DNA of 15,567 bases from Bacteroidales bacterium. GTDB taxonomy: Bacteria > Bacteroidota > Bacteroidia > Bacteroidales > WCHB1-69. The notes beneath the pieces were generated by a model. It did not search any database, was not told the origin of the DNA, and saw only the letters and a program-made list of their open reading frames with translations. The stretch is taken from assembly GCA_016290715.1 (NCBI GenBank), contig JAEEUY010000104.1:1-15567 (forward strand), read 5' to 3'. Positions within the stretch are counted from its first letter, which is position 1. Every line of letters begins with the position of its first letter. The position numbers and the translations under genes are program-made. Positions 8,401-13,989 of the stretch are shown one piece after another.

Positions 8401-9287
8401 AGAATGATGCGGGGAGTGGCTATTTTGAATTTGAAGAACAGAAAAATGTGCTGTTTAAAGGAAATGTTACGGTTCATAACGGCGGTTTCAAGTTCTCTTT
8501 CATGTTGCCCAAAGATATCAATTATGCGTATGGCAATGGAAAGTTTAGCTATTATGCACACGGCCAAATGATAGATGCCACAGGAAATTATTCCAACGCC
8601 ATCATTGGGGGAATGGGCTCTGAAATATTAAACGACGATGAAGGGCCTGAAATAGAGGTGTATATGAACGATGATAAGTTTGTAAGCGGTGGTACGGTCA
8701 ATACTTCTCCAACCTTATTTATTAAGTTAAAAGATGATTATGGGATCAATACGACGGGTAGCGGCATCGGACATGATTTGGTTGCTATTTTGGATGACGG
8801 GGATAACACCATATTAAATGATTATTATGTGGCAGAAAGAGATAGTTTTAATTGTGGCACAGTGCGTTATCCTTACGAGAATTTATCATTGGGAAAGCAT
8901 ACTTTAAAGGTTCGCGCTTGGGATATTTTAAATAATGTATCGGAAAAGAGCATTGATTTTGTGGTCGCTTCCGCCGAGGGGCTGACCTTGGATCATGTTT
9001 TAAACTATCCGAATCCATTTACTACACATACCTCATTTTATTTTGAACATAACAAGCCGAATACATCGCTGGATATTGTTATTTCCATCTTTACGATTTC
9101 TGGAAAATTAGTGAAGACGCTAACTGATACACAAATAAATACAGGTTTCCGTAGCAATCCCATTGAGTGGAATGGAAGAGATGATTATGGGGATAAGTTG
9201 GGAAAAGGAACCTATGTTTATCGTTTGAAAGTGAGAACGGCCGACGGACAACAAGCAGAAAAAATTGAAAAAATTGTCCTGCTATAA
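5469..9287 (+). CDS. porU: PorU, T9SS C-terminal signal peptidase/sortase
   Basis: A 1272-residue surface protease of the gingipain (C25) family. PorU removes the C-terminal domain (CTD) of T9SS cargo and transfers the cargo to A-LPS. Residues 1-25 are a signal peptide ending in 'IQAQ'. A beta-rich N-terminal region includes 'GNWYKVGVKNTGIYKISF' (about 178-195). The C25 domain covers roughly 545-910, with 'RYLLLFGRPSYDYRN', 'AVGRFPATTVEQA', the catalytic His786 in 'YVGHGGKYGW' and Cys820 in 'TLTCEFGWYD', spaced as in gingipains. Ig-like and linker parts follow. The last ~95 residues, starting 'LNYPNPF' (1178), are a type A CTD ('GKLVKTL', 'GKGTYVYRLKV') ending in 'KIVLL'. PorU itself uses this CTD to reach the surface complex. 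Length matches orthologues. It is the first gene of the rightward unit, 56 bp from porV. Confidence 0.95.
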   Translation: MNNKKTLVVVLLFFLFVLQVIDIQAQNFQKKIDIEWQKPLEYAYSHGEVQQLLYFKDAVSAAAFPTLPAYFERFHTSTAYDEFEIKVENEVFVPMTSEEISLIPSDFTAASIGFHVENGVEKKQNYACLSFIPIRKVGSGRYEKLVSVSVLITPKGQSKMGEKSKTYVANSVLQRGNWYKVGVKNTGIYKISFAELKEMGIVNQPFASQLLSVFGNGGAMLPEKNVNSGVDDLQELPVWMADGGDGMMGEGDYLLFYAEGPHSWTFSSSDQRFEHHYNLYHNEACYFVNVEGIGAGKRILTEDNASLVATTDITTYDAYGFYEEDLLHIGEGGRNWYGDKYDAVVERSYSLNFPPVVLQPMRLTLAVAATSARASSFSVLVNNQSVGRVSVSSIIGNDWAEAKQADLSFLANGTTNVTLQYEKSTYSSIGYLNYIEWQALAKLTMSGNQMPFCSIYSIGNGNVARFQLENSSSSVQVWDVTSIANVKQMQGSLSENTFSFKATADSLRRFIAFNGNAFYSVSNLGRVLPQNLHGTSQVDMVIIAYPDFVSQAEKLADFHRQQDGLSVKVVTPQQVYNEFSSGAQDVTAIRDYMRMIYDKSNGQYPRYLLLFGRPSYDYRNIEGTCKLYVPNYQSASAMSDNSLRANDDYFALLDEGEGDNCVGMVDLAVGRFPATTVEQAAIAVQKTIQYSTAEVLGDETGSSNYGDWKNVLTFVADDEDGTTHISAADQSATISQNSNADINIEKIYLDAYQQVTYSASERYPDATKDINHRMNRGCLLFTYVGHGGKYGWAAERIIELADIRNWQNKYNLPWMVTLTCEFGWYDRAAISPAELAFFNANGGVAGLVTTARVAFTGSNLNYGNHFYTHIFDKVDGRPITIGEINRLAKNNSGGAINSLNMLYVLGDPAMRLKIPEYKVVTDSINGVDVASFTDTLRALTRVTVVGHIENSNGSRLNDFSGTLLPSIYDKKIVSRTLQNDAGSGYFEFEEQKNVLFKGNVTVHNGGFKFSFMLPKDINYAYGNGKFSYYAHGQMIDATGNYSNAIIGGMGSEILNDDEGPEIEVYMNDDKFVSGGTVNTSPTLFIKLKDDYGINTTGSGIGHDLVAILDDGDNTILNDYYVAERDSFNCGTVRYPYENLSLGKHTLKVRAWDILNNVSEKSIDFVVASAEGLTLDHVLNYPNPFTTHTSFYFEHNKPNTSLDIVISIFTISGKLVKTLTDTQINTGFRSNPIEWNGRDDYGDKLGKGTYVYRLKVRTADGQQAEKIEKIVLL

Positions 9288-9343
9288 AATAATAATGTTT
9301 TTTTAGCGTTACCACACCACGTATTTTTTAATCTAATTGGTAA

Positions 9344-10591
9344 ATGAAAAAGATTTTTGTATTAATTACCGTTTTAAGTATTTCTTTTTTAACGGGTTAT
9401 TCTCAAAATGTGGGCGGATCCGGGCATAATTTGATAGGACAGGATTTAAATACGATCACCACTGCGGTTCCATTTCTGATGGTGGCTCCCGATTCTCGTG
9501 GCGCGGCGTTAGGGGATATGGGTGCAGCTACCTCTGCCGATGTCAATTCCCAGCATTATAATCCTGCAAAGTATGTTTTTAGCGATAATAAGATTGGTTT
9601 TTCACTTTCTTATAGCCCTTGGTTGAGGAAATTGGTCAATGATATTAATTTGATGTATCTGTCAATGTATTGGAAAGTTACGGATAATGATGCATTGGCT
9701 TTCTCATTACGCTATTTTTCTTTGGGAGATATTGCTTTTACGGATATTAACGGTCAGTCGATGGGAGACCAACGCCCGAACGAGTTCGCCATAGACCTTA
9801 CATACAGCCGTAAATTGATTGAGCAGTTGTCGTTGGCAATCACGCCTCGTTTTATATACTCTAATTTAACTTCCAATCAATTTGTAGAAGGGCAGGAAAC
9901 ACAGGCGGGTATGGCAGGCGCAGCAGATATTTCGTTGTTCTATCAACAGAGTTTTGCAGGCAAGAGATTGCATAACCACACCTTGCGTGCAGGTTTGTGC
10001 ATTTCCAATATTGGTAACAAGATGTCCTATTCTTCAGGGACGTTGCGCAGAGACTTTCTGCCTACGAACTTGAAATTAGGTGTTTCTTATACGATGCACT
10101 TCAACGAACATCACTCTTTAATGTTGGGTGTAGAGGCCAACAAGTTGTTGGTTCCCACTCCTCCAGAATATGAAAAAGATACGAATGGCAGAATCGTGTA
10201 TGGCCCTGATAATACACCAGTGATTGCCCATGGAAAGAATCCTGATGTATCTGTAGCACAAGGTATCTTCCAATCTTTTGCAGATGCCCCCGGCGGTTCG
10301 TTGGAGGAATTTCGTGAAGTGAACTGGTCGTTAGGTGCGGAGTATAATTATCGTAACTTGCTGTTTGTACGTGCCGGTTATTTCTTTGAACACCCTACCA
10401 AAGGCAATCGTCAGTTTATTACCTTGGGTGCTGGGATTCATTATAGCATTTTCGGTCTGGATGTTTCTTATTTATTCACGGTGGACCAACACCATCCATT
10501 GGAAAATACATTGAGCTTCACGCTAACCTTTGATTTCATTTCGTTTGACAAACAGAAAATCAGTACCCAAGGTCGTATTCAGATGAATTAG
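9344..10591 (+). CDS. porV: PorV, T9SS outer-membrane shuttle protein
   Basis: A 415-residue outer-membrane beta-barrel of the FadL-like type, also known as LptO. It binds the CTD of cargo leaving the SprA translocon and carries it to PorU. Residues 1-20 form a signal peptide ('LTGYSQ'). The family signature block follows at once: 'ITTAVPFLMVAPDSRGAALGDMGAATSAD' region at about 37-66, then 'NPAKYVF'. The rest has alternating strands such as 'IGFSLSYSPWLRKL' and ends in a strand-rich 'LENTLSFTLTFDF' segment before a short hydrophilic tail. Order porU-porV is conserved in T9SS bacteria, and porU-porV-ispF as here matches, to my recollection, the Porphyromonas gingivalis arrangement. ispF starts 14 bp downstream. 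There is no visible terminator between porU and porV, so they likely share a transcript. Confidence 0.95.
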   Translation: MKKIFVLITVLSISFLTGYSQNVGGSGHNLIGQDLNTITTAVPFLMVAPDSRGAALGDMGAATSADVNSQHYNPAKYVFSDNKIGFSLSYSPWLRKLVNDINLMYLSMYWKVTDNDALAFSLRYFSLGDIAFTDINGQSMGDQRPNEFAIDLTYSRKLIEQLSLAITPRFIYSNLTSNQFVEGQETQAGMAGAADISLFYQQSFAGKRLHNHTLRAGLCISNIGNKMSYSSGTLRRDFLPTNLKLGVSYTMHFNEHHSLMLGVEANKLLVPTPPEYEKDTNGRIVYGPDNTPVIAHGKNPDVSVAQGIFQSFADAPGGSLEEFREVNWSLGAEYNYRNLLFVRAGYFFEHPTKGNRQFITLGAGIHYSIFGLDVSYLFTVDQHHPLENTLSFTLTFDFISFDKQKISTQGRIQMN

Positions 10592-10605
10592 TAAATGTAG
10601 TTGCT

Positions 10606-11082
10606 ATGGATTACCGTGTTGGGTTCGGATATGATTCACACCGCCTATCAGAAGGATTGCCCCTTGTGTTAGGCGGTGTTTCTGTTGAATCCTCTATGGG
10701 TTGCATCGCCCACTCTGACGGAGATGCGGTTATTCATGCCCTTTGCGATGCCTTGTTGGGAGCCGCCGCATTGCCGGATATCGGCACTCATTTCCCTGAC
10801 AATGATCCCGCCTATAAGGGTATCGATAGTAAAATCTTATTGCAAAAAACGGTCGGCTTACTGCAACAGCAGGGATGGAGCGTGAATAACGTGGATATTA
10901 CCATCGTTTTGGAGAAACCCAAGTTGATGGATTACAAACCGAAAATGCAGCAATGCTTGTCCGCTATTCTAAACCTGACAGCAGAGCAGATCGCCATCAA
11001 GGCAAAAACCAATGAGAAGATGGGTTTTGTGGGAAAAGGGGAAGGAGTCGCTGTCGTTGTTGCCGTAACCATCAAAAAATAG
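10606..11082 (+). CDS. ispF: 2-C-methyl-D-erythritol 2,4-cyclodiphosphate synthase
   Basis: A 158-residue cytoplasmic homotrimeric enzyme of the MEP isoprenoid pathway. It cyclises 4-diphosphocytidyl-2-C-methylerythritol 2-phosphate to the cyclodiphosphate, releasing CMP. Metal ligands are present: Asp10 and His12 in 'VGFGYDSHR' and His44 in the signature 'HSDGDAVIHALCDALLGA' (36-53). The CDP-binding 'KAKTNEKMGFVGKGEG' follows at 132-147 with Thr135 and Glu137. Length is normal. ATG at 10606 is the only sensible start, and the upstream spacer has no Shine-Dalgarno sequence. It sits 14 bp after porV and 23 bp before manA, so it is probably translated from the por transcript. A long imperfect stem-loop lies inside its first 75 nt (10638-10679). 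Confidence 0.97.
   Translation: MDYRVGFGYDSHRLSEGLPLVLGGVSVESSMGCIAHSDGDAVIHALCDALLGAAALPDIGTHFPDNDPAYKGIDSKILLQKTVGLLQQQGWSVNNVDITIVLEKPKLMDYKPKMQQCLSAILNLTAEQIAIKAKTNEKMGFVGKGEGVAVVVAVTIKK
10638..10679 (+). repeat. Long stem-loop within the 5' coding part of ispF
   Basis: Two 18-nt arms (10638-10655 and 10662-10679) are complementary at 16 of 18 positions, with ten contiguous pairs at the base (ACACCGCCTA with TAGGCGGTGT) and two isolated mismatches, around a 6-nt loop. It starts 32 nt after the ispF ATG, so an elongating or initiating ribosome would meet it early. No U-tract follows. Function is unknown. Confidence 0.6.
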
Positions 11083-11105
11083 ACTGTTTATAAAACCATT
11101 TCACT

Positions 11106-12077
11106 ATGCTTTATCCTTTTAAATTTCAACCTCTTTTTGTAGAAAAGATTTGGGGTGGACAAAAGTTGAAAAAAATATTGGGCAAAGAGGTTGGCCATAT
11201 CCAACATTGTGGCGAGAGCTGGGAGATTTTTGATGTGGGAGACCAGATCAGCGAAGTGGTGAATGGTTTCTTGGCTGAAAATAACTTGGAGGAGTTGATA
11301 GAGGTATATATGGGCGATCTGGTCGGGGATAAAGTGTTCAATGAGTATGGTTTGCAATTCCCTTTATTGTTCAAATATATTGATGCCCAAGAGGATTTGT
11401 CGGTGCAAGTGCATCCCGATGATGCGTTGGCGATGCGTCGCTATGGTTGCAATGGCAAATCGGAAATGTGGTATGTTATTGATGCGGATGCGGGAGCGGG
11501 AATCTATCTTGGGTTTAAAAAGGGAGTGAAAAAGCAGGATTATCTCCAAGCGGTTAAGAATGGGAATGTTGACCAGTTGCTGGTGTTTTACCCGGTACAG
11601 AAGGGGGATTGTTTTTATGTGCCGGCGGGTACAGTGCATGCCATCGGAAAGGGTGTTTTGCTTGCCGAAATACAGCAGTCTTCCGATTGCACCTACCGTA
11701 TTTTTGACTGGAATCGTGTGGATGCTTTCGGTTTTCCTCGTGAATTGCATACGGCAGAAGCAGAAGAAGCGTTGCATTTTAATGATAAAACAGACTACAA
11801 AATCCAGTATGAGCCAAAGCTCAATCAAAGTGTGCTCTTGGTCGATACCCCTCATTTTAAGGTGAGTACGCTTCAGTTTAATCAACCTATGGAAAAAATT
11901 TATGCAAAAATTGATTCCTTTGTCGTTTATATGTGCATAGAAGGCTCTGTGCACGTGATTTATGAAGACAAACGAACCCACCTGCAGAAAGGGGAGACCA
12001 TACTGGTTCCGGCCATAGCTACCAGTGTGATGCTTTTGCCACAAAAAAATGTACATTTGTTAGAAATATATATGTAA
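11106..12077 (+). CDS. manA: Class I mannose-6-phosphate isomerase
   Basis: A 323-residue zinc-dependent cupin enzyme that interconverts fructose 6-phosphate and mannose 6-phosphate in the cytoplasm, feeding GDP-mannose and derived surface sugars. The zinc site is intact: Gln101 and His103 in 'LSVQVHPDD', Glu120 in 'GKSEMWYV', His178 in 'VPAGTVHAIG'. 'CTYRIFDWNR' (195-204) carries the catalytic arginine region. The N-terminal 'IWGGQKLKKILGK' is typical of the short Bacteroidota/Bacillota ManA type (about 310-325 residues). A C-terminal cupin-like part follows ('GSVHVIYEDKRTHLQKGETILVPA'). It lies between ispF (23 bp) and a beta-barrel candidate (14 bp) in one rightward unit. Mannose supply next to the PorU sortase, which uses A-LPS as acceptor, is suggestive but not proof of a shared role. 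Confidence 0.93.
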   Translation: MLYPFKFQPLFVEKIWGGQKLKKILGKEVGHIQHCGESWEIFDVGDQISEVVNGFLAENNLEELIEVYMGDLVGDKVFNEYGLQFPLLFKYIDAQEDLSVQVHPDDALAMRRYGCNGKSEMWYVIDADAGAGIYLGFKKGVKKQDYLQAVKNGNVDQLLVFYPVQKGDCFYVPAGTVHAIGKGVLLAEIQQSSDCTYRIFDWNRVDAFGFPRELHTAEAEEALHFNDKTDYKIQYEPKLNQSVLLVDTPHFKVSTLQFNQPMEKIYAKIDSFVVYMCIEGSVHVIYEDKRTHLQKGETILVPAIATSVMLLPQKNVHLLEIYM

Positions 12078-12091
12078 TATTGACTACCTGA

Positions 12092-13003
12092 ATGAAAAGA
12101 ATAACCTTCATCCTGTTATTGTCTCTATTATTTCCCTATTTTTTATTCGCTCAGAAAAACACGAAAAAAGAGAAGGGTTATGAAGAGGATTTTGAGCCCG
12201 GTGTGGATTTTATTATTGGGGCCGGTGTCTATTTCGGTGGTAAATTGCCAGCCGGCTACTACAGCGGAGTCCCTACGAACGAAAATAACCTGAATTATCT
12301 TTTTGGCAACAAATATTGGAGAGAGCATGATCTGATTCCATTGATTTCGAACAACAACCAGTTCGTTTCATCTACCGATACGGGAATCTGTGTGAAATAT
12401 CCGGATGGTTATCCGATGGATATGCACTATAAACCCGCGATGTCAATCAGCATTGGTGCCTCTTATCGCTTCACCCCCCATATCCGTTTGTCTATCTATT
12501 ATAGCTTTGCGCGACTAACGGCGAAGGATATTTTCTTGGTCTCTTATACACAACTTGTGAGTGGCAACGAGCGTGCCGATTATTTGCAATATTTGCTGGT
12601 GGGAAAAGAAAACCGCTCCCTGATTGATTTAACGCTTTCCTATACTTTTCATCCGAGTAAGATTGTGAAACCGTTCATAGAAATTGGTGGTGAGTTCAAC
12701 TTTGTTAGGGTAAAGAGTTTTCAGGCAGTGATAGAAAACAAAGAGTTTAATTTGTTGGATATATATGGAGGGTCAATCTACAATGGCGGGTATATGCAAG
12801 AGTTCAAACCGCGGTATGGCGGCGCAGGAGGGGCTGTAATGGCGGCAGCAGGGATAAAATTCGCTTTTAATAAGAGCATTTCAGTCGATCCTACCTTTTA
12901 TGTTTCTTATGGTACCATCAATTTGAAAGATTACAAGGGAGGACATTTTAACTTTGGCGCTTACATTCGTCTGGTAATGAGTGATTCCATATTCCAAAAA
13001 TAA
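12092..13003 (+). CDS. Uncharacterised outer-membrane beta-barrel candidate
   Basis: A 303-residue exported protein I cannot assign to a named family. Residues 1-20 form a clear signal peptide ending in 'FLFAQ'. A short Lys/Glu-rich segment follows. The remainder has amphipathic strands with Gly and aromatic residues, for example 'VDFIIGAGVYFGGKLPAGYY', 'MSISIGASYRFTPHIRLSIY', 'LIDLTLSYTFHPSKIVKPFI', 'AAAGIKFAFNKSISVDPTFY' and 'HFNFGAYIRLVM', as in a small outer-membrane barrel of roughly ten strands. There is no lipobox and no T9SS CTD. It begins 14 bp after manA and is the last gene of the porU-porV-ispF-manA unit. 149 bp with a promoter-like box separate it from rho. Guilt by association makes a role in T9SS or outer-membrane biogenesis possible, but nothing in the sequence shows it. 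Confidence 0.75.
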   Translation: MKRITFILLLSLLFPYFLFAQKNTKKEKGYEEDFEPGVDFIIGAGVYFGGKLPAGYYSGVPTNENNLNYLFGNKYWREHDLIPLISNNNQFVSSTDTGICVKYPDGYPMDMHYKPAMSISIGASYRFTPHIRLSIYYSFARLTAKDIFLVSYTQLVSGNERADYLQYLLVGKENRSLIDLTLSYTFHPSKIVKPFIEIGGEFNFVRVKSFQAVIENKEFNLLDIYGGSIYNGGYMQEFKPRYGGAGGAVMAAAGIKFAFNKSISVDPTFYVSYGTINLKDYKGGHFNFGAYIRLVMSDSIFQK

Positions 13004-13018
13004 TTTTTATGGAATTGC

Positions 13019-13047
13019 TTGCAGAATAGAAAAAATTATTACTTTTG
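13019..13047 (+). promoter_or_regulatory. Promoter candidate for rho-lnt
   Basis: TACTTTTG at 13040-13047 matches the Bacteroidota -7 consensus. TTG at 13019-13021 (spacer 18 bp) or 13015-13017 (spacer 22 bp) can serve as -33. It implies a leader of about 100 nt before the ATG at 13153. Confidence 0.5.
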
Positions 13048-13078
13048 CCGCCGATTTCAATCCAAGAGATCTTTTTTC

Positions 13079-13103
13079 AATTTTCAATTGAAAGTTAGTT
13101 TTT
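13079..13103 (+). promoter_or_regulatory. Weak hairpin with U-tract in the rho leader
   Basis: A 7-bp stem (13079-13085 with 13090-13096, one G.U pair, loop AATT), built around the palindrome TTTCAATTGAAA, is followed two bases later by five T residues (13099-13103). It could be a weak terminator or attenuator in the leader, which would suit a gene known in other bacteria to control its own expression. The stem is nearly all A-U, so this is only a suggestion. Confidence 0.25.
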
Positions 13104-13152
13104 CCAGTTGTTAATTTAATTTTTTTATTATTTACGATTAGATTTTTTTTCT

Positions 13153-13989
13153 ATGATTAATCTTGACGAGAAGAAACCCAAAAGACGACGCACTATTTCT
13201 CAAAAATCTCCTGTGGCTACTTCAAATGCAAAAAAAATGAGTTTGATTGCTTCTGTTACAGAAGAGACAGCTCCGGCAGAAGCAAAGCCTGACGCTGAAA
13301 ATGCAGTTCCTGTGATTGGCAAACTCGAACAGGCGGATGATTTTATGGTTGATGCGGTTACAGCCAATGATACCCATAGGGAAGAAATGGTAACAGACAT
13401 TTCTATGGCCTCTTCGGAGGAAGCTGGAGACAGCTCGGTGGAAGAGAAATCGGAAACGAAATCCGTTAAAAAAAGTAGAAGTAGCAAAAAAAAGGCTCCT
13501 TCAACGGAAGAGCCCTCCTTATTTGCGACAACGACTGCGGGTATCCTTGAGGATTCTGTAAAGGAGCCTGCGGAAGAGACACCGATTGTGGAAAAAGAGG
13601 AGGCAATCCCAATACTGCAGTCAAAAACGAGCAAGAAAAGTTCGAGAGTGGATAAGAAAAAGAAAAATGGGGAGGCGGAAAAGAGAGACCAACTGGAAAA
13701 AGAGGCTGAGAATAAGAAGGATGAAAATCAGGTGGCTGAAATGGCAGAAACACCCCAAGCAGAAAAAAAGAGCAGGCTGGAAAGAGTGGGGTTTCCGAAG
13801 GAGGAAAGAAGAGTGTGGCTGAACATGAAAAGGCACATGAAAAAAACAATGAAAAGTTGTCGCAAGGGGAACAACAATGGAAATTTGTGTATAATGCGAA
13901 ATATGAAGGGTGTGTGTCTGCTGAAGGGGTGTTGGAAATCTCAAGCGATACTTGCGGCTTTTTACGTTCTTCCGACTATAATTATCTGA
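13153..13989 (+). CDS. rho: N-terminal extension frame of Rho (frame 1, up to the frame break)
   Basis: A 278-codon frame from ATG 13153 whose last part (after about 13770) overlaps the Rho core in another frame. Residues 1-206 are strongly charged and disorder-like: 'KKPKRRRTISQKS', many Glu/Ala/Ser blocks, then Lys-rich stretches ('VKKSRSSKKKAPS', 'SRVDKKKKNGEAEKRDQLEK'). This is the composition of the long N-terminal insertion seen in Bacteroidota Rho. The helical Rho_N (SAP-like) domain that usually opens Bacteroidota Rho ('ELNEKL...LKKQDL') is absent. After the A7 tract at 13763-13769 the frame-1 product changes character (Trp, Cys, AGA/AGG arginine codons), which suggests the biologically used frame switches to the one encoding the core. 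A -1 shift there joins 206 codons to 414 more, giving a 620-residue Rho, normal for the phylum. As written it either is part of a split or frameshifted rho or makes a separate charged protein. Confidence 0.6.
   Translation: MINLDEKKPKRRRTISQKSPVATSNAKKMSLIASVTEETAPAEAKPDAENAVPVIGKLEQADDFMVDAVTANDTHREEMVTDISMASSEEAGDSSVEEKSETKSVKKSRSSKKKAPSTEEPSLFATTTAGILEDSVKEPAEETPIVEKEEAIPILQSKTSKKSSRVDKKKKNGEAEKRDQLEKEAENKKDENQVAEMAETPQAEKKSRLERVGFPKEERRVWLNMKRHMKKTMKSCRKGNNNGNLCIMRNMKGVCLLKGCWKSQAILAAFYVLPTIII
13764..13770 (+). other. In-phase A AAA AAG slippery heptamer in rho
   Basis: In the upstream frame the codons are AAA AAG preceded by A, the same heptamer and phase as the Escherichia coli dnaX -1 frameshift site. 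A -1 slip leads directly into the frame of the Rho core, which is open from 13740. Eight bases downstream a 5-bp hairpin is possible (13779-13783 with 13792-13796). The tract of seven A is equally a hotspot for sequencing error or mutation: one extra A would restore a single frame. Confidence 0.45.
13798..13817 (+). promoter_or_regulatory. Internal Shine-Dalgarno-like AAGGAGG ahead of GTG in rho
   Basis: AAGGAGG at 13798-13804 is fully complementary to the usual 16S anti-SD and lies 10 nt before GTG 13815, the only start codon in the core frame between its opening (13740) and the RNA-binding domain. None of the other starts in this window has a comparable sequence. It could allow a 399-residue Rho core to be made independently, or be a by-product of Lys/Glu/Gly codons. 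Confidence 0.35.

Noticed and set aside
11364..12056. 230-codon frame antisense to manA
   Set aside because: Shadow of manA, whose zinc-site motifs are all in place; the antisense product looks like no protein family.
13841..13847. Second A-rich heptamer (A AAA AAC) as the frameshift site in rho
   Set aside because: It is out of phase for -1 slippage from the upstream frame, and the linker between 13770 and 13840 reads better in the core frame. It remains a possible homopolymer error site.
13200..13849. Frames antisense to the rho extension (144 and 127 codons)
   Set aside because: They mirror Lys/Glu codons as Phe/Ser/Leu and lack start context or domain.
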